Source: Methylobacterium sp. WL1 (GTDB lineage: Bacteria > Pseudomonadota > Alphaproteobacteria > Rhizobiales > Beijerinckiaceae). Taken from it: a DNA stretch of 64,000 nucleotides. The notes under the pieces were generated by a model, which had not been told where the DNA came from, did not search any database, and saw nothing but the letters and a program-made list of their open reading frames with translations. The stretch covers positions 3,314,001 to 3,378,000 of the forward strand of contig NZ_CP042823.1 in NCBI RefSeq assembly GCF_008000895.1. The letters are read 5' to 3'. Shown piece after piece: positions 8,656 through 16,452 of the stretch. The translations under genes were made by a program, and so were the position numbers. Position 1 is the first letter of the stretch; each line of letters opens with the position of its first letter.

Positions 8656-9717
8656 ATGACCGACGACGCGCCCCGCTCCCCCCTCGGCCTCGCCTTCGTC
8701 GGCTGCTTCACCACCGCGCGGCGCCGGGCGCGTGGCCAGGGCATCGACGTCTACCGTGTTGGAGCCGGGCTCGACGATTGGACCCATCTCGGCCGGGTCG
8801 ACGGGCTGGACAACCCGTCCTTCCTGGTCACCGATCCCACCCGCGGTGTGCTCTACACGGTCCAGGGCGACGGCGCGGCGGCCACCGCCTTCACGGTCAC
8901 GCCGGACGGCACCCTGCGGAGCCTCGGCAGCGCGGAGACCGGCGGCACCAACAGCGTCCACCAAGCGCTCGACCCGAGCGGGCGGTTCCTGATCGTCGCG
9001 AACTACGCCAGCGGCTCGGTCGCGCTGATGCCGGTGCGGCCCGATGGCGGGCTGGAACCGGCCGCGCAGGTTCTCCCGATGCCCGGCGCGCCCGGCCCGC
9101 ACCGGACCGAGCAGGCCAGCGCTCACCCGCACCACGTGGTCCTGTCGCCGGACGGGCGCCACGTTCTGGTGCCCGACAAGGGTCTCGACCGGGTCTTCAT
9201 CCTCAGGATCGGCGGCGACCGCCTGGAGATCGCCTCCGAAGCCGTGCTGCGCCCAGGCGCCGGATCGCGCCACATCGCGTTCCATCCCGGCGGGGCCCTC
9301 GCCTTCCTGGTCAACGAACTGGATTCCACCCTCGCCACCTGCCGGTGGGATGCGCCGTCCGGGACGCTCACGCCGCTTCAGTGCGTCCCGACGCTGCCGC
9401 CGGATTTCTTCGGAGCGAGCACGGCGGCGGCGATCGTGGTCACGCCCGACGGGCGCTTCGTCTACGCCTCGAACCGTGGCCAGGACGGGATCGCGCGCTT
9501 CCGCGTGGCCGACTCCCACCTCGAACCGGCCGGCTGGACGCCATCCGGCGGCCGGGACCCGCGCTTCATGACGCTGGCGCCGGACGGGGTCCGCCTCCTG
9601 GTCGCCAACGAGCAGGGCGACAGCCTGGCCGAATTCACCATCGACCCCGGATCCGGGGATCTCACCCAGACGGGCTCACGCCAGAGTTCGAGCCCCTGCA
9701 CGATCGCGTTCTTGTAA
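8656..9717 (+). CDS. Lactonase family beta-propeller protein (YbhE/Pgl type)
   Basis: Seven-bladed beta-propeller of the YbhE 6-phosphogluconolactonase family, 353 aa, with repeated VTPDGRFVYASNR-like blades and HPHHVVLSPDGRHVLVPDKG in mid-protein. No signal peptide, so it is cytoplasmic. The start at 8656 has GGAG 7 bp upstream. It lies 13 bp after the FMN dehydrogenase and 40 bp before an MFS transporter. Uronate dehydrogenase, two genes on, produces an aldarolactone; a lactonase that opens it would fit well. This link is inference, and a 6-phosphogluconolactonase role is also possible. Confidence 0.86.
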   Translation: MTDDAPRSPLGLAFVGCFTTARRRARGQGIDVYRVGAGLDDWTHLGRVDGLDNPSFLVTDPTRGVLYTVQGDGAAATAFTVTPDGTLRSLGSAETGGTNSVHQALDPSGRFLIVANYASGSVALMPVRPDGGLEPAAQVLPMPGAPGPHRTEQASAHPHHVVLSPDGRHVLVPDKGLDRVFILRIGGDRLEIASEAVLRPGAGSRHIAFHPGGALAFLVNELDSTLATCRWDAPSGTLTPLQCVPTLPPDFFGASTAAAIVVTPDGRFVYASNRGQDGIARFRVADSHLEPAGWTPSGGRDPRFMTLAPDGVRLLVANEQGDSLAEFTIDPGSGDLTQTGSRQSSSPCTIAFL

Positions 9718-9726
9718 AAAATACAA
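9712..9726. promoter_or_regulatory. AT-rich inverted repeat before the first MFS gene
   Basis: TTGTA, five A, TACAA forms a perfect 5-bp inverted repeat overlapping the end of the lactonase gene and starting an A-rich leader that runs to the ribosome site GGAGG at 9746. The leader of the second MFS gene (12759-12780) also contains AATACAAAA and a run of A. It could be a regulator site or an unstructured, translation-enhancing leader. No tail of T follows, so it is not a terminator. Confidence 0.3.
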
Positions 9727-9757
9727 AACAAAAAATGGACAATCCGGAGGAAGCCCG

Positions 9758-11053
9758 ATGTTTTCCAAACGATACAGGTTCCTGATCGCAGCTCTGCTGT
9801 TTATCGCCGGGATCATCAACTACATGGACCGCGCCGCGCTTGGCGTGGCCGCGCCCTTCGTCAAGCAGGACCTCAACCTGTCGCCCTCCGAGCTGGGGGT
9901 GATCTTCAGCACCTTCTTCTTCGGCTACGCCCTGTTCGCCTTCGTGGGCGGCCAGCTCGCCGACCGCTACGGCCCGCGCAGCGTCTACACCTGGGCGGCG
10001 ACCTCCTGGTCGGTCCTGTGCATGCTCACTGGCGCGGTGACCGGGTTCGCCCAGATGTTCGTGGTCCGCGCGCTGTTCGGTTTCGCCGAGGGGCCGATGA
10101 ACTCGACCACGAACCGCACCATCACCACGTGGTTTCCCCGAGAGGAGACGGCGCGCACCATCGGGGTCACCTTCTCGGGCCAGACCGTCGGCAGTGCCAT
10201 TGCGGCGCCCGTCGTCGGCCTGCTGGCGATCCAGTACGGCTGGCGGGTGGCGTTCGTCGCCATCGGCGCCGTCGGCCTGCTCTGGGTGGTGGCGTGGCGG
10301 ATCCTCATGACCGACCGGCCCCGGGACAACCCCCGGGTCTCCGCGGAGGAGATCGAACTGGTCGAGCGCAGCCGGGCCGTGTCGCATCTCGCCGCCTCCG
10401 ACCACGAGCGGTCGCTGCGCGGCTACCTGTTCCTGCCGAGCACCCTGTCGCTGGGTCTCGGCATGTTCGCGGTGAACTACACCCTCTACATCTTCCTCTC
10501 GTGGCTCCCGAGCTACCTCACCGACGCCCTGCACATGCCGGTGCAGCAGATGGCGTTCGTAGCCTCGATCCCCTGGGCCTGCGGGTTCGTGGGCTATGTC
10601 GGCGGCGGCATCGTCGCCGACCTCCTGTACAAGCGCATGGACGACAAGCTGGCGGCGCGGAAGATCACCACGATCGTGCCGCTCGCCATCGCGGGCATCG
10701 CGCTGATCACCGTCAACGCCGCACCGAACGCCGCGACGGCGGTCGCGCTGATCGCGCTGGCGGTGCTGATGCTGACGAGTTCGGTGCAATCGTGCTGGGC
10801 GACGATCCACGAGTTGGTGCCGGAGGCGCGGGTCGGCGGCGTGAGCGGATTCGTCCACCTGCTGAGCAACATCTCGGGCATCATCGGGCCGACCGCCACG
10901 GGATTCGCGGTGCAGTATCTCGGCGGCTACGCCAGCGCCTTCGTGATCGCCGCCGTGATTGCCGCTGCCGGCGTCGTCGCGATGGCGGTCTTCGTGAAGC
11001 GCCCGCACGACCCGCAGGCGGCCTCGCCTCTCAACGCGGTGAAAACCGCCTGA
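9758..11053 (+). CDS. MFS transporter, anion:cation symporter type (sugar acid uptake)
   Basis: Inner-membrane carrier of 431 aa with about 12 hydrophobic segments. The opening IINYMDRAALGVAAPF and the loop RYGPRSVYTWA match the ACS branch of the major facilitator superfamily, which imports hexuronates, galactonate, glucarate and similar organic anions. The ATG has GGAGGAAG upstream. It lies in an operon with the FMN dehydrogenase and lactonase before it and uronate dehydrogenase 15 bp after it. The context points to a uronate or related acid as the substrate. Confidence 0.88.
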   Translation: MFSKRYRFLIAALLFIAGIINYMDRAALGVAAPFVKQDLNLSPSELGVIFSTFFFGYALFAFVGGQLADRYGPRSVYTWAATSWSVLCMLTGAVTGFAQMFVVRALFGFAEGPMNSTTNRTITTWFPREETARTIGVTFSGQTVGSAIAAPVVGLLAIQYGWRVAFVAIGAVGLLWVVAWRILMTDRPRDNPRVSAEEIELVERSRAVSHLAASDHERSLRGYLFLPSTLSLGLGMFAVNYTLYIFLSWLPSYLTDALHMPVQQMAFVASIPWACGFVGYVGGGIVADLLYKRMDDKLAARKITTIVPLAIAGIALITVNAAPNAATAVALIALAVLMLTSSVQSCWATIHELVPEARVGGVSGFVHLLSNISGIIGPTATGFAVQYLGGYASAFVIAAVIAAAGVVAMAVFVKRPHDPQAASPLNAVKTA

Positions 11054-11068
11054 TCCCGGAGCGAACCG

Positions 11069-11908
11069 ATGAGCGCCCCCACCGACACGATCCCCGAAAA
11101 GCCCATCCTCCTCACCGGCGCCTCCGGTGCGCTTGGCCGGGTGCTGACGAAGGCGCTCGGCGCGCAGGGCTGGACGCTGCGCCTGACAGACCGGGTGCCG
11201 TTTCCCGATCCGCTGCCGGAGGGCGCGCGCTTCCAGGTTGCCGACCTGGAGGACGGCCCGGCGATCCTGCGCCTGGCGGAGGGCTGCGGCACGATCCTGC
11301 ATTTCGGTGGGATCTCGGTGGAGCACCCGTTCGAGACGGTGATCGGCCCGAACATCCGCGGGCTCTACCACGCGTACGAGGCGGCCCGGCGGGAGCGCGC
11401 CCGCATGGTGTTCGCCTCCTCCAACCACACGATCGGGTTCCATGAGCGAACCGAGGTGCTGGACGACGACTGCGCGTTGGCGCCGGACGGCTATTACGGC
11501 CTGTCGAAAGCCTACGGCGAGATGATGGGCGGCCTGTACCGGGACAAGCACGGGGTCGAGAGTGTCTTCCTGCGCATCGGCTCCTGCTTCCCGGAGCCGA
11601 CCGACGCGCGGATGCTGGCGACCTGGCTGTCCTACGCCGACCTGACCCGGCTGATCACCCGCGCCACCCTGGCTCCGACCCTCGGACCGAAAGGATCGGT
11701 GGTGATCTGGGGCGCCTCGAACAACAGCCGCATGACGTGGTGGCGCCGGGACGGGCGCGACACCATCGGCTGGGCGCCTCAGGACAGTGCCGATTCCTAC
11801 GCCCCGGCCCTGGAGGGCAAGATCAGCGGCGACCCTGTGATCGAGCGCTACCAGGGCGGCGGCTTCACCGCCCTCGATTATTCCCGCACCGCGCCGCCGG
11901 CCCGGTGA
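11069..11908 (+). CDS. Uronate dehydrogenase-like NAD-dependent epimerase/dehydratase family protein
   Basis: Extended short-chain dehydrogenase of 279 aa. The NAD-binding motif is GASGALG, close to the N-terminus. The catalytic Tyr and Lys are in YYGLSKAYGE, and FASSNHTIGF matches uronate dehydrogenases (Udh), which oxidise D-galacturonate or D-glucuronate to the aldaro-1,5-lactone. It follows the transporter by 15 bp. Its stop codon TGA overlaps the ATG at 11908 of the next frame (TGATG), so translation may be coupled. Udh fits both sequence and context, but the exact uronate is not settled. Confidence 0.83.
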   Translation: MSAPTDTIPEKPILLTGASGALGRVLTKALGAQGWTLRLTDRVPFPDPLPEGARFQVADLEDGPAILRLAEGCGTILHFGGISVEHPFETVIGPNIRGLYHAYEAARRERARMVFASSNHTIGFHERTEVLDDDCALAPDGYYGLSKAYGEMMGGLYRDKHGVESVFLRIGSCFPEPTDARMLATWLSYADLTRLITRATLAPTLGPKGSVVIWGASNNSRMTWWRRDGRDTIGWAPQDSADSYAPALEGKISGDPVIERYQGGGFTALDYSRTAPPAR

Positions 11909-11937
11909 TGACAGACCTCGAGACGACCGGAGCCGGC

Positions 11938-12639
11938 ATGGCGGACGACCAGGAAACGACCCGGCTGAAATGCGCCCTGGTGGTGCGAGGCGCCTTCGAC
12001 GCTCATGTCGTCCCCGCCTTCGAGGCGGCGGGCGGCCGGGCGGCGATCGACTGGGCGCCGACAGCGGTGATCATTAAGGCGCTGGAGGCGGGCGAGACCG
12101 CCGACGCGGTGTTCGTGCTGTCCGACGCGATGGACCTGCTGATCGCCGCAGGACAGGTCGAGCCCGACACCCGGGTCGATGCCGTGCGCTCCCGCTACGG
12201 CATCGCCGTGAAGGCCGGGGCGGCGCATCCGGATATCGGCGGTGTCGACGCGCTGAAGCGGACACTGCTGGAGGCGCGCTCCGTCGCCTATTCGCGCACC
12301 GGTGCCAGCGGCATCTACTTCGCTGGCCTGCTGCCGCGGCTCGGACTCGCCGAGGCGGTGAACGCCCGGGCGACGATCATCCCCCAGGGTTTCACGGCGG
12401 AAAAGCTCGTTTCGGGCGAGGCCGACATCGCGGTCCAGCAGATCAGCGAACTGATGGTCGTGCCGGGCATCGAGGTGGTCGGGCCGTTCCCGGAGCCTGT
12501 TCAGGAAGTCACGACCTTCTCGGCAGCGCTCCTGCGCGGCGCCACCGACCGCGCCGGCGCCCTGCGCTTCCTGGCCGGGCTGACCACGCCGGAGGCCGCC
12601 GACGCCTACCGCGCCAGCGGCCTCGAGCCGGCATTCTGA
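11938..12639 (+). CDS. ModA-like substrate-binding protein without a signal peptide
   Basis: About 233 aa with the fold-type pattern of molybdate-type periplasmic binding proteins: two lobes, KALEAGETADAVFVLSDAM, then ARSVAYSRTGASGIYFAGLL, and a C-terminal FLAGLTTPEAADAYRASGLEPAF that resembles ModA family ends. No hydrophobic leader precedes the mature-like start, so it should stay in the cytoplasm. The start at 11938 has GGAG 7 bp upstream. An ATG at 11908 overlapping the udh stop is an alternative that adds 10 polar residues and still gives no signal peptide. No ABC permease or ATPase is adjacent. The ligand is probably not molybdate given the cluster, but it cannot be assigned. Confidence 0.72.
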   Translation: MADDQETTRLKCALVVRGAFDAHVVPAFEAAGGRAAIDWAPTAVIIKALEAGETADAVFVLSDAMDLLIAAGQVEPDTRVDAVRSRYGIAVKAGAAHPDIGGVDALKRTLLEARSVAYSRTGASGIYFAGLLPRLGLAEAVNARATIIPQGFTAEKLVSGEADIAVQQISELMVVPGIEVVGPFPEPVQEVTTFSAALLRGATDRAGALRFLAGLTTPEAADAYRASGLEPAF

Positions 12640-12660
12640 GAAGGCTCGAAACGAGCCCAG

Positions 12661-12753
12661 CGTCATCGCGGGCGCAGTCAAGCAGACTGGGGACGAGCAT
12701 CGCTCGAAGATCGCGCGCTGCACCGGGTCGCTTCGCCAACCCTCGCGATGACG
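12661..12753. repeat. REP-like palindromic intergenic element
   Basis: A 93-bp element with perfect 10-bp inverted ends (CGTCATCGCG at 12661-12670 and CGCGATGACG at 12744-12753). Inside are AGTCAAGCAGACTGG and GGGTCGCTTCGCCAACCC, which look like diverged halves of the pattern CGTCATTGCGAGCGAAGCGAAGCAATCC found in many copies in Methylobacterium and related genomes. It occupies most of the 149-bp gap before the second MFS gene. The link to that repeat family is from memory and was not searched. Confidence 0.55.
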
Positions 12754-12788
12754 GTGCAAATACAAAATAGCACAAAAACGAGGAAACC

Positions 12789-14114
12789 ATGATCGCCAGC
12801 GAACAGGACCGGATCGTCCGGCAGGTTTTCTTCAGGCTGATGCCGCTCCTCTTCATCGGCTACGTCATGGCCTATATCGACCGGATCAACGTCGGCTTCG
12901 CGGCCCTGCGGATGAACGCCGATCTCGGCATCGGGCCGGCGGTGTTCGGGTTGGGTGCCGGGATCTTCTTCATCGGCTATTTCATCTTCGAGGTGCCGAG
13001 CAACCTGATCCTCGAGAAGGTCGGCGCCCGGCGCTGGATCGCCCGGATCATGATCACCTGGGGCCTGCTCTCGGCCGCGATGATGTTCGTTCAGGGCTCG
13101 ACCAGCTTCCTGGTCCTGCGCTTCCTGCTCGGCGCGGCCGAGGCCGGGTTCTACCCGGGGGTGATCCTCTACCTCACCTACTGGTTCCCGAAGGCGTATC
13201 GCGCCCGCATCTTCGGTGCCTTCGCGGTGGGAATCCCCGTCTCGCTCGCGATCGGCGCGCCGCTCTCCACCACGATCATGCAGCTCGACGGCACCCTGGG
13301 CCTCAAGGGTTGGCAATGGTTGTTCCTGTTGGAGGGCATTCCCACCACCCTGTTCGGCTTCGTGTTCCTGGCCCTGATCCCGGACCGGCCCAAGGACGCG
13401 CATTGGCTCGCGCCGGCCGACCGCACGGCCCTGCAGACCCTGATCGATTCCGAGCAGAGCAGTGTCGCCGGCACCCACGGGACCAGCCTGCGCACGGCCC
13501 TCTCGGATCCGCGGCTGATTGCGCTGTCCTTCATCTACTTCGCCAACACCGGCGCCAATCTCGGGCTGGCGTTCTTCCTGCCGCAAATCCTCAAGAGCAC
13601 CGGCCTGTCCGACATGCAGACCGGCCTGATGACCGCCGTTCCCTATATCTTCGGCGTCGTCGGCGGCCTCACCGTCGGCTGGATCTCGGACCGGTACGAC
13701 GACCGCCGGGTGACGCTCGCCACAGCCCTCGGACTTACCGCGACTGGACTGGCGCTCGCCGGCTTCGCCACCGGCTCGCTCTGGGCGGTGGCGTTCATGG
13801 CGCTCGCCGCCGCCGGGCTTTACGGGGCCAAGGCGCCGTTCTGGGCGCTCCCGTCGGTGTTCCTGAGCGGTAGCGCGGCGGCCGGCGGAATCGCGCTGAT
13901 CAACTGCATCGGCAATCTGGGCGGCTTCGTCGCACCGTCGATGGTCGGATGGATCCGCGAGACCACCGGCAGCTTCGAGGCCGGCCTGTACTTCCTGGCC
14001 GCGCTCGCCCTCTCCGCCGTGGTGGTGACGCTGCTGGTAGTCAACGCCCGCTTCGGCGACGCCCGCCGGTCGCCCGGTGTCGCGCCCATCCCGGCCGCGG
14101 CGCCCCGGACCTGA
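12789..14114 (+). CDS. MFS transporter, ACS family (tartrate/phthalate permease type)
   Basis: A 441-aa inner-membrane carrier with about 12 transmembrane segments. YVMAYIDRINVGFAALRMN at the N-terminus and FIFEVPSNLILEKVGARRW are hallmarks of the tartrate/phthalate/4-hydroxyphenylacetate group of ACS transporters. It is the last gene of the LacI-controlled arm, separated from the ModA-like gene by a 149-bp gap that holds a repeat. It may therefore have its own promoter, and an A-rich leader precedes GAGGAAACC and the ATG. Together with the carrier at 9758 it suggests uptake of two related acids, or one carrier for import and one for export. Confidence 0.88.
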   Translation: MIASEQDRIVRQVFFRLMPLLFIGYVMAYIDRINVGFAALRMNADLGIGPAVFGLGAGIFFIGYFIFEVPSNLILEKVGARRWIARIMITWGLLSAAMMFVQGSTSFLVLRFLLGAAEAGFYPGVILYLTYWFPKAYRARIFGAFAVGIPVSLAIGAPLSTTIMQLDGTLGLKGWQWLFLLEGIPTTLFGFVFLALIPDRPKDAHWLAPADRTALQTLIDSEQSSVAGTHGTSLRTALSDPRLIALSFIYFANTGANLGLAFFLPQILKSTGLSDMQTGLMTAVPYIFGVVGGLTVGWISDRYDDRRVTLATALGLTATGLALAGFATGSLWAVAFMALAAAGLYGAKAPFWALPSVFLSGSAAAGGIALINCIGNLGGFVAPSMVGWIRETTGSFEAGLYFLAALALSAVVVTLLVVNARFGDARRSPGVAPIPAAAPRT

Positions 14115-14362
14115 CGGCGGGCGCGACCGACGCACTGCGTCTCGGCTTGACCCAAGCCGAGCGCGATCGGAACGGCCTGTTCGACACGTTCCGGATGCTG
14201 GCCGCCGATCCCCGTATGGCCCGGGAGTGGCGTGCGTTGAAGCCGCCCATGCGGCTTCGTCCCCACGCGGCGCGAATGATCGCCGATATCGAGGACGGCG
14301 CAGCAATCCGGATCGTTCACGTGCTTCATGGCCGGCAGGATTGGGAGCGCGCCCTTATCTAA
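14114..14362 (+). pseudogene. Remnant of a ParE/RelE-type toxin gene
   Basis: In the frame ending at TAA 14360-14362 the translation contains GLTQAERDRNGLFDTFRMLA, then ADPRMAREWRALKPPMRLRP, and ends IRIVHVLHGRQDWERALI. This is the pattern of the C-terminal two thirds of ParE-family toxins. The N-terminal strand and helix are mostly missing (only DLTAGATDALRL remains before GLTQAER), and no ATG or GTG with a ribosome site opens the frame. No ParD antitoxin is nearby. It reads as a decayed, internally deleted toxin gene. The remaining bases up to the next gene (14363-14513) hold a GGAGG but no other gene. Confidence 0.45.
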
Positions 14363-14513
14363 AGTCGGCCCTCGGGGTCCGCTCCAACGGACGTGCGGTC
14401 GATCACCGGCCGTTTGACGTTACCCGGGGCTGACGCCCGTGGGATGTTTCCAGAGGCGGCTCTATTGTCGCCTTCAGGAGGCGCCCGGGCATCGCGACCG
14501 CAAAAAAGTCCTT

Positions 14514-16196
14514 ATGCTCGTGCTGTCCGGACGCCCAATCGTGTCCGACCGGATCGCCCCCTTCATGCTGAAGACAGCCTTCGTTGCCGCCCGCGACCGT
14601 CAGAGGCTGTCGGAGATCGCGTCGATCCTGATCGGCTTCGGCGTCACGCGCGTCGTGGACCGCCTCGGCCTGCGCTACCTGCCGCTGCTGCCGCGCCGCC
14701 GGCCGCGGGTCGACGTCACCCGGCTGTCCGAGCCCGAGCGCCTGCGCCGGGCGATCGAGGCGCTCGGCCCGACCTTCATCAAGTTCGGGCAGGTGCTGGC
14801 GAGCCGCCCGGACCTGCTGTCGCCGACCTGGACCGAGGAGCTGCAGAAGCTCCACAGCCAGGTCGTGCCGGTGTCTTGGGAGCAGATCGGCCCGCAGCTC
14901 GAGCAGGATATCGGCGCCCCGCCCAACGAGGTGTTCGCCGAGTTCGACACCAACCCGATCGCCTCCGCGTCGATCGCGCAGGTCTACCGGGCGCGCCTGC
15001 ACACGGGCGAGGACGTGATCGTCAAGGTGCTGCGTCCGAACCTGCGCAAGATCATCGAGGCGGACCTGCGCCTGATGGCCCACGGCGCCCGGATCGTCGA
15101 GAACGAGTGGCCGGACATGGCCCGCTACCAGCCGCGGGAGCAGATGCGCCACCTCGCCGACGGCCTGAACGGCGAGCTCGACCTGCTCAACGAGGCGCGC
15201 AATTGCGAGCTGCTGGCGCAGATCTTCGAGGACCGCGACGACATCGTCTTCCCAAAGATCCACTGGGAGTATTGCTCCGAGCGGGTGCTGGTCCAGGACT
15301 TCATCCACGGCATCCCGCCCAACGACGATGCGGCGCTCCGCGCGGCGGGGCTCGACAAGAAGCTGCTCGCCCAGAAGGGCACCGACGCCTTCCTGCAGAT
15401 GGCGCTGATCGAGGGCGTGTTCCACGCCGATCCGCACCCCGGCAACATGCTGGCGATGCCGGGCAACAAGATCGGCTTCATCGATTTCGGCATCATCGGC
15501 CGGCTGTCGCAGCGGCGGCGCTCGCAGCTGCTGGTGCTGATCGGCGCGATGCTCAAGCAGGACGCGGACGGCCTGATGGCCGTGCTGCTCGACTGGACCG
15601 GCACCAGCAATCCGGACCTCACGAAGCTTCAGGTCTCGGCCACGTCCTTCGTCGAGAGCCACTCCTCGATCCCGCTGAACCTCGGGCTGGTGCTCACCGA
15701 CTTCATGAACATGGCCCGCGAGAACGACCTCGCCATGCCCACCGACCTGGCGATCCTGTTCAAGGGGCTGGTCACCGCCGACGGCGTGATGCGCCACCTC
15801 GATCCGGATTTCGACCTGTTCGCGGCGGCCGGACCGACCGTCAAGGCGAGCATGCAGACGCAGTTCTCGCTGGGCGCCCTTAAGCAGAAGGCCGAGGCCC
15901 TGGGTGTCGGCCTTTATGGCGCGGCCTCGGAGCTGCCGACCCTGATCCACCTGATGCTGGTGCGTCTGAAGCAGGGCCGCGTCACCGTCGAGATCGAGAT
16001 CAAGGGCCTGGACAAGGTCACCCGTGGCATCGAGCGGGCCGCCGCCCGGGTCGCGGTCGCGTTGGTGGTGGCGGCCTTCGCCACCCAGTTGGCGCCCCGG
16101 CTGATCGACCTCGGCACGCCGGTCTTCGTCTCGATCGGCCTTGTCATCTTCATCCTCGGCATCGGCTGGCTGGTTCTGCTGATGCGGAACAAGTGA
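14514..16196 (+). CDS. ubiB: UbiB/ABC1-family atypical kinase (ubiquinone biosynthesis)
   Basis: Atypical protein-kinase-like ATPase needed for ubiquinone biosynthesis, inner-membrane bound. Family motifs in order: TFIKFGQVLASRPDLL (the KxGQ motif, about residue 90), IASASIAQVY (the alanine-rich loop replacing the P-loop), VIVKVLRP, VFHADPHPGNML (catalytic loop) and IGFIDFGIIG (metal-binding DFG). Two hydrophobic segments near the end (about 505-558) anchor it. The length of about 560 aa is usual. The start is uncertain: ATG 14514 lacks a clear ribosome site, a GTG at 14439 would add 25 residues, and a CAGGAGG at 14475 has no well-spaced in-frame start. A hairpin follows the stop. Confidence 0.88.
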   Translation: MLVLSGRPIVSDRIAPFMLKTAFVAARDRQRLSEIASILIGFGVTRVVDRLGLRYLPLLPRRRPRVDVTRLSEPERLRRAIEALGPTFIKFGQVLASRPDLLSPTWTEELQKLHSQVVPVSWEQIGPQLEQDIGAPPNEVFAEFDTNPIASASIAQVYRARLHTGEDVIVKVLRPNLRKIIEADLRLMAHGARIVENEWPDMARYQPREQMRHLADGLNGELDLLNEARNCELLAQIFEDRDDIVFPKIHWEYCSERVLVQDFIHGIPPNDDAALRAAGLDKKLLAQKGTDAFLQMALIEGVFHADPHPGNMLAMPGNKIGFIDFGIIGRLSQRRRSQLLVLIGAMLKQDADGLMAVLLDWTGTSNPDLTKLQVSATSFVESHSSIPLNLGLVLTDFMNMARENDLAMPTDLAILFKGLVTADGVMRHLDPDFDLFAAAGPTVKASMQTQFSLGALKQKAEALGVGLYGAASELPTLIHLMLVRLKQGRVTVEIEIKGLDKVTRGIERAAARVAVALVVAAFATQLAPRLIDLGTPVFVSIGLVIFILGIGWLVLLMRNK

Positions 16197-16200
16197 TCGG

Positions 16201-16226
16201 TTTCGCCGCCTTAGTGGGCGGCGAAA
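16201..16226 (+). terminator. Hairpin terminator after ubiB
   Basis: TTTCGCCGCC, loop TTAGTG, GGCGGCGAAA: a perfect 10-bp stem 4 bp after the ubiB stop. The 3' arm ends in AAA rather than T, so on the plus strand it is stem-strong but tail-poor. Confidence 0.6.
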
Positions 16227-16452
16227 CTAGTTGTCGTACCGAACCGAATACACAGTTCGTTTGATTATCCGGAATCTCGTGCTAGCGTCGAGAACCCTTC
16301 GATTCGCGAGGTTGCGAGCGGGGTGCGCCACCAGAAGCGGTTCGATCCGCCGGCGCCTCCGGGCCTCGACATCGCGTCGCCGCACCTCGTCTTCGGTGGG
16401 TCCCCCATGGCGCGCGCGCCGCGGGGGTGGACGCTGAGATGGGGGGCGAGCG

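Noticed and set aside
9662..11551. A minus-strand open frame of about 630 codons opposite the MFS carrier and udh
   Set aside because: His, Arg and Gly rich with no membrane or enzyme motif; the plus-strand genes are clear.
12678..14306. A minus-strand frame of about 540 codons opposite the second MFS carrier
   Set aside because: Low-complexity Arg/Gly/Glu translation antisense to a clear 12-helix carrier.
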